From: AWTP1-13 sp033764875
GTDB taxonomy: Bacteria > Pseudomonadota > Alphaproteobacteria > Rhizobiales > Hyphomicrobiaceae
Reading direction: 5' to 3'
DNA: 64,000 nt
Assembly: GCA_033764875.1 (NCBI GenBank)
Contig: JANRIO010000044.1
Location: 51,895-115,894, forward strand
Below, in pieces: positions 42,745 to 53,074 of the stretch; position 1 is the stretch's first letter; every line of letters starts with the position of its first letter. Under the pieces are notes generated by a model that did not search any database, was not told the origin of the DNA, and saw only the letters and a list, made by a program, of their open reading frames with translations. The position numbers were made by a program, and so were the translations under genes.

Positions 42745-43259
42745 GGGGTCCCCTCGGGTAGTGCCCGGCGGCGCAAGTCCGCGATCCGGTCGAGCGCGCC
42801 CTGCAGGATGAGCGTCGCCGCGACCTTGTCTATGACCTCCGCCCGCCGCTTGCGGGAGGCATCCGCGCTGATCAGCAGGCGCTCGGCCTCCTGCGTCGTC
42901 AGGCGCTCGTCCCAGAGCAGCACCGGGTGCGGGGTGAGGCGGGCGAAATTGCGGGCGAAGGCCCGCGTCGCCTGAGCCCTGGGCCCGTCCCGGCCGTCGA
43001 GATTGACCGGCAGCCCGACCACGAAGCCCCCCACGCCCTCCCGGGCCGCCAGGCGCAGCAGCTCCGCGGCATCGACCCCGAACTTCTTGCCGCGCAAAAG
43101 CGTCTCGAAGCCCGAGGCGATCATCAGCGTGACATCGGACAGTGCGATGCCCACCGTCTTGGTGCCGACGTCGAGGCCGAACAGCCGGTCGCCGGGCCTC
43201 AGGCGGGCGAGGAACGCCTCGGGATCGCGTAGCGGCAGCCTCGCCTCAGCCTGTTCCAC
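42741..43259 (-). CDS. ruvX: RuvX/YqgF putative Holliday junction resolvase
   Basis: A roughly 172-residue RNase H-fold protein of the YqgF family, implicated in Holliday-junction resolution and 16S rRNA 5'-end maturation. The metal-binding acids are Asp30 (GLDVGTKTVG), Glu118 (WDERLTT) and Asp144 (VIDKVAA). The GTG start at 43259 with AGGCGG upstream is preferred; a GTG at 43280 would add seven residues. It is coupled to the DUF599 gene and divergent from the UPF0173 hydrolase. Confidence 0.93.
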   Translation of the reverse strand: MEQAEARLPLRDPEAFLARLRPGDRLFGLDVGTKTVGIALSDVTLMIASGFETLLRGKKFGVDAAELLRLAAREGVGGFVVGLPVNLDGRDGPRAQATRAFARNFARLTPHPVLLWDERLTTQEAERLLISADASRKRRAEVIDKVAATLILQGALDRIADLRRRALPEGTP

Positions 43260-43395
43260 GTTCCCGCCTGCTCCCCGCACCGATCCCGGTTGTCCTGTCG
43301 TTTGAGGCCCTTATACTCGTAGCCACGGGCGCCGGCCACACGCCGCGCGCAAGCGGGGCAACCCCGGCGCCGCCGCGCAACGGAGAGCACAGCCT

Positions 43396-44085
43396 ATGAA
43401 ACTGATCTGGTTCGGACATTCCTGCTTCCGCGTCGAGACCGGCAACAGCGTCGTCCTGATCGACCCGTTCCTCAAGGGCAACCCGACGTTCGAGAAGAGC
43501 GGCGTCAAGTGGTCCGACGCCGTGGACGGTGTGACGCATGTGGCCCTGACGCACGGGCATTCCGACCACGTCGGCGACGCGGGCGAGATCTGCAAGGCCA
43601 AGGCCGCCACCCTGATCGCCAATTTCGAGCTCGCCATGTACGTCAAGGGCAAGGGGGCCGAGAAGCTCGAGCCCATGAACACCGGCGGCAGCATCTATAC
43701 GCCCGACTTCGACCTCACCCTGACCAACGCGCTCCACTCCTCCTCGGGCGATGTCTACCTCGGCAACCCCAACGGCATCGTGCTCAAGACGCGCGAGGGC
43801 AAGACGCTCTATCACATGGGCGACACCGACGTGTTCGCCGACATGGCGCTGATCGAGGAGCTGCACAAGCCCGACATCGGCATCGTGCCGATCGGCGACC
43901 GCTTCACGATGGGTGCGCGCACGGCCGCCTTCGCGTGCAAGAGGTTCTTCCGCTTCTCCACCATCGTGCCCTGCCACTATGGCACCTTCGCCGGCATGCT
44001 CGACCCCGATGCCGACAAGTTCGTCGCCGAGATGGGCGGCCAGGCCGTCGTGGTGCCCAAGGTCGGCCAGGCGCTCGCCATCTAA
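43396..44085 (+). CDS. UPF0173 metal-dependent hydrolase
   Basis: A 229-residue metallo-beta-lactamase-fold protein of the UPF0173 / UlaG-like family. The metal-binding motif is THGHSDH (about 53-59); further ligands are in GDTDVF and PCHYGTF. The N-terminus MKLIWFGHSCF is typical. The substrate is unknown; UlaG relatives open ascorbate-6-phosphate lactone but UPF0173 members are not characterised to that level. It lies 63 bases before the spermidine-synthase-like gene on the same strand. Confidence 0.93.
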   Translation: MKLIWFGHSCFRVETGNSVVLIDPFLKGNPTFEKSGVKWSDAVDGVTHVALTHGHSDHVGDAGEICKAKAATLIANFELAMYVKGKGAEKLEPMNTGGSIYTPDFDLTLTNALHSSSGDVYLGNPNGIVLKTREGKTLYHMGDTDVFADMALIEELHKPDIGIVPIGDRFTMGARTAAFACKRFFRFSTIVPCHYGTFAGMLDPDADKFVAEMGGQAVVVPKVGQALAI

Positions 44086-44148
44086 GGCCGCGCCATCCCA
44101 GTCGAGCGGCGGGCAGCAGGGCCCGCCGCGCCCCGCTTTCGAGGTCCA

Positions 44149-46599
44149 ATGCCAGACACCCCACGTCCCGCCGCCTCCCCCGGGCGCGCGCCTGCCAGTC
44201 TCCCTCCGGCCTTGCTGAGCGACGGCGTGCTGATGTGGACCTATACGGCCACCACCTTCCTGTCGGCCGTGCTGCTGTTCTCCGTGCAGCCGATGTTCGC
44301 CAAGATGGTGCTTCCCGTTCTCGGCGGCTCGCCCTCGGTCTGGGCGGTCGCCATCTTCTTCTTCCAGGCGGCGCTGCTGGCCGGCTACTGCTACGCGCAC
44401 GTGCTGATCGGCCGCGTCAGCCCGCACCTGACGGGCGGCATCCATCTGGGCCTGTGCGTCCTTGCCTTCCTCGTGGCGCTGCCCTTCGGCCTGCCGAGCG
44501 GCTGGAGCGAGCCGCCCCCCGGGGAGCCCTACCTCTGGCAGATCGGCCTGTTCACCGTCGCCATCGGCCTGCCGTTCGTGGCCGTCTCGGCCAACGCCCC
44601 GCTGCTGCAGGCCTGGTTCGCGCTGACCGGCCACCGGCATGCGCGGGACCCCTATTTCCTCTACGCCGCGAGCAACCTCGGCAGCCTGATGGCGCTGCTG
44701 GCCTATCCGTTCCTGCTCGAGCCGCTGTTCGGCCTCAAGGTGCTGAGCCGGTTCTGGTCGGCCGGCTTCGTGCTCCTCGCCGTGGCGCTGGGGCTGTGCT
44801 TCCTCCTGATGCGCTCGCGGCTAACGGCCGACGCCGCCGAGAGCCCGCACGCACGCGCTTCCGCGGCCAGCGACCTGTCGCGCCCGACCTGGGCGCAGCG
44901 GCTCGGCTGGGTCGGCCTCGCGCTCGTACCCTCGGCGCTGCTCACGGCCTTCACCACCCATGTCAGCACCGACGTGGCCTCGGCGCCGCTGATCTGGGTG
45001 CTGCCGCTCACCCTGTACCTCCTCACCTTCGTGCTGGTGTTCCGCGAGCGCTCGCTGATCCCGCGCCCCGTCCTGCTGACGCTGCATCTCGCCAGTGTGG
45101 TGGTGGCGCTGCTGGCGCTGTCGCAGACCAAGCACGAGACTTGGATGATCACGGCCGTCACCGGCGTCGTCGTGTTCTTCCTCTCGGCCATGGTGGCGCA
45201 CCGCACGCTGTACGAGGCGCGCCCCGACGCCCGCCACCTGACCGAGTTCTACCTGTGGATGTCGCTCGGCGGCGCCCTGGGCGGGCTGTCGGCAGCCCTG
45301 CTGGCGCCCAAGGTCTTCAGCGAGATCTTTGAGTATCCGCTGCTGCTGGCCCTCTCCATCGCCTGCCGGCCGGGCGTGTTCAGCACCGCCGCCATCGGCC
45401 GCCTCGCGGCCTCGCTGAAGCGCCTCGTGCGGCGCGGGCCCGACGACAAGGCGCCGCTCGTGGCCGAGGCCGACAGGCAGGAGGCGCTGGCGCTGTGGCT
45501 GATCGTGGCCGCCGGCATCCTCGTCATCTACTGGGTGCCGTGGGGCATCAACAGGCTCGACGTCAACACGCGGGAATGGGGGGCGACGATGGTCGTCACC
45601 GGCATCCTCGCCGTCGTGCTGGTCGCGGAATGGCGACATCCCACGCGGCAGTTTCTTGCCGCGCTCCTGATGTTTGCGGCCATCACCACGCTGCCCTCGG
45701 GCGTCAAGCGCGGGGAGGCGCAGCGGAGCTACTTCGGCGTCTACCGCGTGCAGACGACCAGCGACGGCCAGTACCACACCCTGATCCACGGCACGACGCT
45801 GCACGGGGCCCAGCGCGTGCGCGACGAGGAGGGCAACGTGGTCGAGGACACGACGCCCGCGACCTACTATTACGACAAGAGCCCGATCGCCATCACGGTG
45901 GCCAAGGTGCGCGAGCGGCTCGGCGACAGCAAGGGCCGCTATGGCGTCACGGGCCTCGGCTCCGGCTCGCTCGCCTGCCACGCCCAGCCCGGCGAGAGCT
46001 GGCGCTTCTTCGAGATCGACCCGACCGTCGTCGCCATCGCGGCCAATCCGCGCCACTTCACGTTCCTCAGCCAATGCCAGCCCAATCCCGACATCGTGCT
46101 GGGCGACGCGCGCCTGACCATCGCCAAGGAGGCGTCCGGCAGCTTCGACCTCATCATCATGGATGCCTTCACCTCCGACGCCGTTCCCGTGCACCTGCTG
46201 ACGAAGGAGGCGATCGAGCTGTTCCTCGACAAGGTGAAGCCGGACGGCGTGGTGCTGTTGCACATCTCCAACCGCTATCTGGACCTGGAATCGATGCTGG
46301 CGGCGACCCTCAAGGCCATGCCCGGCGCCCACGGCCTGATGCTGACCGACGACGAAGCCGACGGCAGCTACGCCCAGTCCTCCTCGACGGTGGCGCTCTT
46401 CGCCAAGAGCGCCGCGGCCCTGGCGCCCTTCCGCGGCCTGGAGCAGACGGCCGAGCTGCCCGACAAGGGCTTCCGCGCCTGGACCGACGACTACTCCGAC
46501 ATCATCAAGCCGTTCCTGAGCCGGCGCGGCTGGTTCAAGAAGCCCGAGGAGACCAGCACCGGCCTGACCGGGCCGGCCAGGGCCAGCGCCGCCAACTAG
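44149..46599 (+). CDS. fused membrane/spermidine-synthase-like protein
   Basis: An 816-residue protein. Residues about 25-480 carry some 10-12 hydrophobic helices of the type annotated as MFS-like; a hydrophilic loop of about 40 residues follows the seventh. Residues about 560-790 form a Rossmann-fold methyltransferase/aminopropyltransferase domain with GLGSGSLACHA, FFEIDP and DLIIMDAFTSDAVPVHLLT. Despite the usual name, polyamine synthesis is not shown: this membrane-bound group lacks an assigned substrate. The start at 44149 is 63 bases after the UPF0173 gene, so the two may be co-transcribed. Confidence 0.88.
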   Translation: MPDTPRPAASPGRAPASLPPALLSDGVLMWTYTATTFLSAVLLFSVQPMFAKMVLPVLGGSPSVWAVAIFFFQAALLAGYCYAHVLIGRVSPHLTGGIHLGLCVLAFLVALPFGLPSGWSEPPPGEPYLWQIGLFTVAIGLPFVAVSANAPLLQAWFALTGHRHARDPYFLYAASNLGSLMALLAYPFLLEPLFGLKVLSRFWSAGFVLLAVALGLCFLLMRSRLTADAAESPHARASAASDLSRPTWAQRLGWVGLALVPSALLTAFTTHVSTDVASAPLIWVLPLTLYLLTFVLVFRERSLIPRPVLLTLHLASVVVALLALSQTKHETWMITAVTGVVVFFLSAMVAHRTLYEARPDARHLTEFYLWMSLGGALGGLSAALLAPKVFSEIFEYPLLLALSIACRPGVFSTAAIGRLAASLKRLVRRGPDDKAPLVAEADRQEALALWLIVAAGILVIYWVPWGINRLDVNTREWGATMVVTGILAVVLVAEWRHPTRQFLAALLMFAAITTLPSGVKRGEAQRSYFGVYRVQTTSDGQYHTLIHGTTLHGAQRVRDEEGNVVEDTTPATYYYDKSPIAITVAKVRERLGDSKGRYGVTGLGSGSLACHAQPGESWRFFEIDPTVVAIAANPRHFTFLSQCQPNPDIVLGDARLTIAKEASGSFDLIIMDAFTSDAVPVHLLTKEAIELFLDKVKPDGVVLLHISNRYLDLESMLAATLKAMPGAHGLMLTDDEADGSYAQSSSTVALFAKSAAALAPFRGLEQTAELPDKGFRAWTDDYSDIIKPFLSRRGWFKKPEETSTGLTGPARASAAN

Positions 46600-46717
46600 G
46601 TCCGCACGCCAGCGCGACAGCTGCCCGGATTGCGCGACGGGCCGAGCGGGGGTATGCAAGCCTCCGGCCGGCTGCGCCCCAGCCTGGGGACGCGCCATTC
46701 CGGATCAAGGGGTTCCG

Positions 46718-47005
46718 ATGGAGATCGACACGGCAACGGTGCGGCGCGTGGCGCGCCTCGCCCGCATCAAGGTTTCGGATGCGGAAGCCGAGGCCCTCAA
46801 GGGCGAGCTTTCCGGCATCCTCGACTGGGTCAAGCAGCTCGACGAGGTGAAGACCGACGGCGTCGAGGCGATGACCCGCGTCATCCCGATGACGCTGCGC
46901 CAGCGCGCCGACGCCGTGACCGACGGCGAGATCCCCGACGAGGTGGTCGCCAACGCGCCGGCCCGCGAGGGGCATTTCTACGTCGTGCCGAAGGTGGTGG
47001 AGTAG
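46718..47005 (+). CDS. gatC: Asp-tRNA(Asn)/Glu-tRNA(Gln) amidotransferase subunit C
   Basis: A 95-residue GatC, the small stabilising subunit of the amidotransferase that converts Glu-tRNA(Gln) and Asp-tRNA(Asn) to the amide forms. The N-terminal VRRVARLARIKVSDAEAE and C-terminal AREGHFYVVPKVVE are family-typical. An AAGGGG ribosome-binding site lies 8 bases upstream. gatA follows after 98 bases. Confidence 0.97.
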   Translation: MEIDTATVRRVARLARIKVSDAEAEALKGELSGILDWVKQLDEVKTDGVEAMTRVIPMTLRQRADAVTDGEIPDEVVANAPAREGHFYVVPKVVE

Positions 47006-47103
47006 GCCTTCGCGATGCCGGCCTCGATGCCCACGTGTGCGAAAGCTCGGATGCGCGCAGCGCCGGGTGCTGCAGGTGCAATGGGACAGGAAAGCAGACC
47101 GAC

Positions 47104-48588
<1,485 letters not shown>

Positions 48589-48696
48589 TCCGTCGCGACC
48601 CGGGGCGGCATGCGCATCCCGAGGCAACGGAGGTGGGTATCTCCGCCGGCGCACGCCGCCCATGTCCTCCCGTCGCGGCGGTCTCACCCGGCCTGC

Positions 48697-48981
48697 TCAC
48701 TTGATGCTCGCCCTGAACAGCCCGAGCAGGCTGGACATCTCGGATTTGGACAACGCCACCCCGTGGTGTCTCCGAAGCAGGGTCTCGACCGGCACGTTGC
48801 TCCGCGCAACCACCGGCACATCGTTCTCGAGCTTGAACTTCAAGTGGGCGAGATCGGCGCCTTGCTCGAAGTGGCAGCCGCGGCACTGGCGCTCGTAGAG
48901 GCGGGCCGGCTCCTCCTCGGCTGCAGCCGCGGTGGCGAGCATTCCCGCCAGCCCCATCGCGATGGCAAACGATGCACGCAT
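48697..48981 (-). CDS. small mono-haem cytochrome c-like protein
   Basis: A 94-residue exported protein. A signal peptide (cleavage after ATAAAA, about residue 21) is followed by one haem-binding motif, Cys33-x-x-Cys36-His37 in ERQCRGCHFEQG. An axial methionine is plausible in KSEMSSLL. The start at 48981 has AGGGGAG upstream and gives the signal peptide; the frame is open to 49614 without support. It might be a periplasmic electron carrier; no oxidase or dehydrogenase gene is nearby. It converges on gatA. Confidence 0.8.
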   Translation of the reverse strand: MRASFAIAMGLAGMLATAAAAEEEPARLYERQCRGCHFEQGADLAHLKFKLENDVPVVARSNVPVETLLRRHHGVALSKSEMSSLLGLFRASIK

Positions 48982-49195
48982 GTCGCACGCTCCCCTCGAA
49001 GTGTTCAGGCTGTCGGCGGCAGGCTGCATCACCCAGGGCCAAGCGCGCTGATTTCGGTCAATCGCCACGCCGACCTGCGTCGCACTCCGGATCCGGGACC
49101 GGGCCGCGCGCGACGGCGACACGGCATTGCGCGAGCCCTCCGTCACGCCGTATGATGCATGCCATTCGGATCCGTCGATTGTTGCAGGACGTTTC

Positions 49196-49900
49196 ATGTC
49201 GCGCATTCTCGCAGCCGCATGGCTCGGGCTGCTCCTCGCCCTCGCCGGCTGTGCACAGACCTCCCGGGTCGACGCCAACACCTCCACGCAGGCCCTCGCC
49301 GAGAAGCGCACGGCGGTGGCCCTCGTGCGCATCGGGGAAGCCGGCCAGCTGTGCAGGCACGTCTCCATCATGATCGGGGTGCGCGAGGGGGACGGCTTCC
49401 GCGGCACCAGGGTCCTCAACGTCGCCAACGTCCGCTCCATCACCGAGGCGCCGGTGGCCGAGGTCGAGCTGCCACCCGGCGAGTACCACCTCCTCGCATA
49501 CCGGTGCAGGAACGACAGGCACCGGGCCGTGGCGGTCGGCGACATCGCGGACAAGCCCGGCGTGTTCCGGTCGAGCTTCGCGAAATTCACGCTGGAGCCG
49601 GGCGAGATCGTCAACCTCGGCTACCTGCACTTCAATGCGCACCGCGTCGGCCAGTCGGCGTTCGGCCGGCCGCTGAGGTCGCAGATCTTCGTCACGGACT
49701 GGCCGGTCGCCGAGCTCGAGCGCTTCAAGGCGGCGCGCCCGCAGCTCTACGCGCAGATGCGCACGCGGCACATGCAGCTCATGGACGACGAGGGGCCGGA
49801 TGCTGCGACCTGCGCTAAGCTCAGGAACCTCAAGACCGAGGGCAAGGTGCAGACGCTGCCGACGGAATGCCAGCCGGCCAAGGCCGCCACCAAGGGTTGA
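49196..49900 (+). CDS. putative lipoprotein of unknown function
   Basis: Not recognised beyond being a lipoprotein. The 234-residue product begins with a signal ending in the lipobox LALAGC (Cys near residue 18). The mature part has a beta-rich central section with PPGEYHLLAYRCRNDR, FTLEPGEIVNLGYLHF, which resembles Ig-like or DUF2846-type carbohydrate/peptidoglycan-associated lipoproteins. AGGA lies about 8 bases upstream of ATG 49196; the frame is open to 49127. It is divergent from the cytochrome gene, with 214 bases between them. Confidence 0.78.
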   Translation: MSRILAAAWLGLLLALAGCAQTSRVDANTSTQALAEKRTAVALVRIGEAGQLCRHVSIMIGVREGDGFRGTRVLNVANVRSITEAPVAEVELPPGEYHLLAYRCRNDRHRAVAVGDIADKPGVFRSSFAKFTLEPGEIVNLGYLHFNAHRVGQSAFGRPLRSQIFVTDWPVAELERFKAARPQLYAQMRTRHMQLMDDEGPDAATCAKLRNLKTEGKVQTLPTECQPAKAATKG

Positions 49901-50200
49901 CCAGTCAGGGACGCGTGGCACCGCTTCGGGCTGGCGAGCGCGCGGCACCTAGCTCAATGTGGCGTCGGCCGGATGCTGCCAGCCGCTTGCCCCCTTTCCG
50001 GGAAGGTGCAAGCCTCCACTCCTCTCCTCGCCCACGCTCTCTATCGATCGGCGCGGATCGGCAATGCAAGCCCCGAGCCTCAGCGCCGGAAATGGCCGGC
50101 GGGGCGTGTCGCAGTTGCCAACCGGGCCTCGAGTTTGTAAGCGGAGGAGGCAGGCGGCGCCCGCCGGACGCCCGCCCCTCGATCCACCGGAGCCCCCGCC
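49901..50200. other. intergenic region before chorismate mutase
   Basis: About 300 bases with no credible gene. GGAGG-like purine stretches occur near 50142. I see no clear promoter or terminator. Confidence 0.4.
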
Positions 50201-50518
50201 ATGTCCCCCCGCAAGCCCGCAGACTGCCGCGACATGGGCGAGGTGCGCGCCGAGATCGACCGTCTGGATTCGGCCCTCGTCGAGCTCATCGCGGAGCGCT
50301 TCGGCTACGTGGAGCGGGCCTGGCAGATCAAGCTCGCCCAGCAGGAGCAGGCGAACGTGCCCTGGCGCAACCAGCAGGTGATCGACAAGGTCCGGGCCAA
50401 GGCCACCGAGCGCGGCGTGCCGCCCGACCTGTGCGAGGCCCTGTGGCGGCAGATGATCGGCTGGTTCATCCAGTACGAGGAGGAGAAGCTGCGCGACAAG
50501 CTCGAGCGGCGGGGCTGA
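50201..50518 (+). CDS. AroQ-type chorismate mutase
   Basis: A 105-residue all-helical chorismate mutase domain. VRAEIDRLDSALVELIAERFGY contains the conserved R-x-x-I-D-x-x-D start of helix 1, and the region RAWQIK and the helix with LWRQMIGWFIQYEEEKL complete the fold. It rearranges chorismate to prephenate for Phe/Tyr synthesis; isochorismate-pyruvate lyase (PchB-like) activity is a less likely alternative. It starts a compact set with two small membrane-protein genes. Confidence 0.88.
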   Translation: MSPRKPADCRDMGEVRAEIDRLDSALVELIAERFGYVERAWQIKLAQQEQANVPWRNQQVIDKVRAKATERGVPPDLCEALWRQMIGWFIQYEEEKLRDKLERRG

Positions 50519-50523
50519 CGGGC

Positions 50524-50817
50524 ATGCCCCAGCCCGTCGATCTCGCAGCGGTGCTCCTCGCCGCCCTTCTCAACCCTCTCGTCATCGTGGTCGCGGTGCT
50601 GATGGGGCGGCAGGCGGACCAGTGGCAGAAGATCCCCGTCGCCGGCTTCGCCGCAGCGGTGATCGGATCGGCGGGTGTCTACGTTCTCGTCCGGGTCGGC
50701 ATTCTCGGCGGCGGCACCTTGGGTCGGGCGGCCGCCGGCATCTTTATCGCCCAGTTCGTGCTCGGCACGCTCTGGGCCGGCCTCGCCTACATGTTCCTGC
50801 ATGTCCGGCGGAGCTGA
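50524..50817 (+). CDS. small membrane protein, unknown function
   Basis: A 97-residue protein with three hydrophobic helices (about 7-25, 37-58 and 65-92). I do not recognise the family. It begins five bases after the chorismate mutase stop codon, so co-translation is likely. Codon use is normal for the window. The ATG at 50524 is chosen because the upstream frame runs through the mutase gene. Confidence 0.7.
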   Translation: MPQPVDLAAVLLAALLNPLVIVVAVLMGRQADQWQKIPVAGFAAAVIGSAGVYVLVRVGILGGGTLGRAAAGIFIAQFVLGTLWAGLAYMFLHVRRS

Positions 50818-50842
50818 CACCAGCGCGGCAACAGGGGTCTCG

Positions 50843-51076
50843 ATGACGGAGCCTGCACAAGCGCGAGGGCACCTCTCGACCATGGGCCTGCTGCGCCTCT
50901 GGCTGTGGGGGAGCGCGGCCGTCGTCGTGGTCCTGCTGATCTGGGCGATCGCGCCCGTGCTGTTCCTGCTGCTGGCGCTGACGGCGGGGCTCGGCCTCGT
51001 CAGCGCCGCCGTGGTCAAGCTGGCGCGCCTGATCGAGGCCCGGTACGGCGGGTCCGACGGCGACGACACGCCCTGA
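50843..51076 (+). CDS. small membrane protein, unknown function
   Basis: A 77-residue protein with two adjacent hydrophobic stretches (about 18-38 and 39-58) and a charged C-terminal tail ending DGDDTP. Not recognised. It lies 25 bases after the preceding small membrane-protein gene. ATG 50843 is preferred over earlier in-frame starts that overlap that gene. Confidence 0.6.
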   Translation: MTEPAQARGHLSTMGLLRLWLWGSAAVVVVLLIWAIAPVLFLLLALTAGLGLVSAAVVKLARLIEARYGGSDGDDTP

Positions 51077-51093
51077 GCCGCTACCGAGCCCGC

Positions 51094-51687
51094 TTACGCT
51101 GCTGCCCCGCACGGCGCCGTGCCGCCCTGGGCGGCGGGAGCCAGCGCCTTCTCCAGCTGCACGACGCCGCGCACCTCCGGATCGGCCCGCAAGTGGAAGC
51201 CGGACCGGCGTGCGATGTGCAGCATGGCGGCGTTGCTCGCGAGCGTCTCCCCCCGCAGCACCGCGATGCCGGCTCTCGCGGCGTGGCAGGCGAGCTTGGC
51301 GAGCATCAGCCGGGCGAGGCCCAGGCCCCGCCAGCCCTCGGCCACCGTCACCGCGAACTCGGCGCTTGTGCCGTCCGCGCTGCGCACGTAGCGCGCCTCG
51401 CCGACGAGGGTTTCGCCGGTGTCTTCGAACACCTCGGCCACGAGCGCCACGTGGGCCTCGTGGTCGACATCGCTCAGGCGCTCGAGGAGCCGCGCGGTCA
51501 CCTCGCGCATCGGCGACATGAAGCGGTCGCGGCGGGCCTGATGCGACAGGGCGGCGAAGAAGGCCCCGGTCAGATCCCGGTCCTGGGGCAGCAGGGGCCG
51601 CACGACGACGCGTGCAGGGCCCCCGTCCCGCTCGAGATGGATCACGTCGATCAGCTCGGCGGGATAGCGCGTGATGTCGCCTGGCAT
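51094..51687 (-). CDS. GNAT family N-acetyltransferase
   Basis: A 197-residue acetyltransferase. The acetyl-CoA-binding loop is VAEGWRGLGLARLML (V-x-x-x-x-R-G-x-G-x-A), followed by the usual NAAMLHIARRSGF block. The N-terminal half (VRPLLPQDRDLTGAFF) resembles domains annotated as succinate- or CoA-ligase-associated GNATs. The substrate is unknown. It lies 15 bases after the DUF2917 gene, probably in one transcript divergent from the LysR gene. Confidence 0.87.
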   Translation of the reverse strand: MPGDITRYPAELIDVIHLERDGGPARVVVRPLLPQDRDLTGAFFAALSHQARRDRFMSPMREVTARLLERLSDVDHEAHVALVAEVFEDTGETLVGEARYVRSADGTSAEFAVTVAEGWRGLGLARLMLAKLACHAARAGIAVLRGETLASNAAMLHIARRSGFHLRADPEVRGVVQLEKALAPAAQGGTAPCGAAA

Positions 51688-51702
51688 GGGTCCCGGGCCT
51701 CC

Positions 51703-51972
51703 TCAGGCCGCCAGGTCCTCGGGCACGGGCCCGAGGGTCAGCAGCGTATCCTGCAGCGCGAAGGCGACGGCGAGCCCCGGCCTGTCCAGCACGAACGATT
51801 GGCCGGCCGTGAGCACGATGTCCCGGGAATCGTGGTGCTGCGTGATCCACAGCGTGCCCTCGAGGCAGGTGATGCGCTGCCCCTCGAGGTTGACGAACTG
51901 CCGGGTTTCGCGCGCGGCGAGTTGCACATGCGTCAGGGTGTTGCTGCTGGTCCGAGGGCCGAAGGGCTTCAT
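51703..51972 (-). CDS. DUF2917 family protein
   Basis: An 89-residue cupin-like small protein of the DUF2917 family. The family hallmarks are the repeated beta strands with ITCLEGTLWITQHHDSRDIVL and LTAGQSFVLDRPG. The function is unknown. DUF2917 genes often lie opposite a LysR regulator, as here, which suggests the LysR controls it. First in a two-gene unit with the GNAT. Confidence 0.85.
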   Translation of the reverse strand: MKPFGPRTSSNTLTHVQLAARETRQFVNLEGQRITCLEGTLWITQHHDSRDIVLTAGQSFVLDRPGLAVAFALQDTLLTLGPVPEDLAA

Positions 51973-52092
51973 GGGAGCCTCCTCATGAATGCGGTTTAGT
52001 CATCTGTGAGAGTCGCGGGCGTCATGGCGCCGCGTGCATATGCCTGATGTAAGTGCTTTGTGTGCACTGCGACAAACGATTGTTTCTCACCC

Positions 52093-52117
52093 CATGCATG
52101 AGTATGATGCATGCATG
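52093..52117. promoter_or_regulatory. CATGCAT inverted repeat, likely LysR operator
   Basis: CATGCAT (52093-52099) and ATGCATG (52107-52113) are exact inverted repeats with a 7-base spacer, extended by a further CATG. It sits about 25 bases before the LysR start codon, in the divergent promoter region, as expected for an autoregulatory LysR site (T-N11-A class). Confidence 0.5.
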
Positions 52118-52139
52118 AGCCGATTTGGGAGAGTGCCTC

Positions 52140-53066
52140 ATGCGACGCTATTCGCTGCCGCCGCTGGACCTCATCCAGGGCTTCGAGGCTGCCGCCCGAA
52201 CGCTCAGCTTCACCAAGGCCGCCGAGGAGCTGAGCCTCACCCAGTCGGCCGTCAGCCGGCAGATCCGGGCGCTCGAGGAGAGCCTCGGCGTAGCGCTGTT
52301 CGAGCGGCACACGCGCGCGCTGTCGCTGACCGCCGAAGGCCGGCGGCTGCAGCGGGTTGCCGAGGAGGTGCTGGGGCTGATGCACGACGCCACCCAGCGC
52401 ATCAAGGCTGAGCGCAGCGTCAGGCATCTGACCGTGAGCACCACGGCCGGGCTCGCGACGCTGTGGCTAATCCCCAGGCTCAAGCGCTTCACGGCGCTGC
52501 ATCCCGACGTCGATGTGCGCATCTCCGCCACCTACAAGCCCGTCTCCCTGGAGCGCGGCGACGCCGACGTCGCGGTGCGCTACACCAAGGAGGAGAGCCC
52601 GCCCCCGGGCGCCATCCGCCTGTTCGGCGAGGAGGTGACGCCGGTGTGCAGCCCGGCCCTCGTCGACCCCGCCCGGACGGCAACACCGGTGCGCACGCTG
52701 AAGGACCTCGAGGCGCACACGCTCCTGCACATGGACGGCGCGCAGGGCATCCTCGACTGGGAGACATGGCTCGTGGCGGAGGGGTACGCCGACCTGCGCC
52801 CCGCTGGCGCCCTGCGCATCGACAGCTACGACCAGCTTATTCAGGCGGCACTCGGCGGCCAGGGCATCGCGCTCGGCATCCGCCGGCTGGTGCAGCACCT
52901 GCTTGAGGACGGCAGCCTCGTGGTTCCCTTCAACCGCAGCATGGTCAGCCAGCGCGCCTACTACGTGCTGCGCGCGCCGATGTCGCGCAGCGTCCCCCAT
53001 GTCGACGCGTTCGTCGAATGGCTGCGCAAGGAGGCGGAGATCTGCGTCGGCGCGCCGCCGACGTAG
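52140..53066 (+). CDS. LysR family transcriptional regulator (GcvA-like)
   Basis: A 308-residue LysR regulator. The N-terminal winged helix starts SLPPLDLIQGFEAAARTLSF and the recognition helix is in LTQSAVSRQIRALEE; the PLDLL-type start and length are typical of the GcvA group. The C-terminal part is the two-lobe effector-binding domain; the effector is unknown. GGGAGAG at 7 bases supports ATG 52140 over the TTG at 52125. It is divergent from DUF2917-GNAT, its likely targets. Confidence 0.92.
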   Translation: MRRYSLPPLDLIQGFEAAARTLSFTKAAEELSLTQSAVSRQIRALEESLGVALFERHTRALSLTAEGRRLQRVAEEVLGLMHDATQRIKAERSVRHLTVSTTAGLATLWLIPRLKRFTALHPDVDVRISATYKPVSLERGDADVAVRYTKEESPPPGAIRLFGEEVTPVCSPALVDPARTATPVRTLKDLEAHTLLHMDGAQGILDWETWLVAEGYADLRPAGALRIDSYDQLIQAALGGQGIALGIRRLVQHLLEDGSLVVPFNRSMVSQRAYYVLRAPMSRSVPHVDAFVEWLRKEAEICVGAPPT

Positions 53067-53074
53067 CGCAGGCC

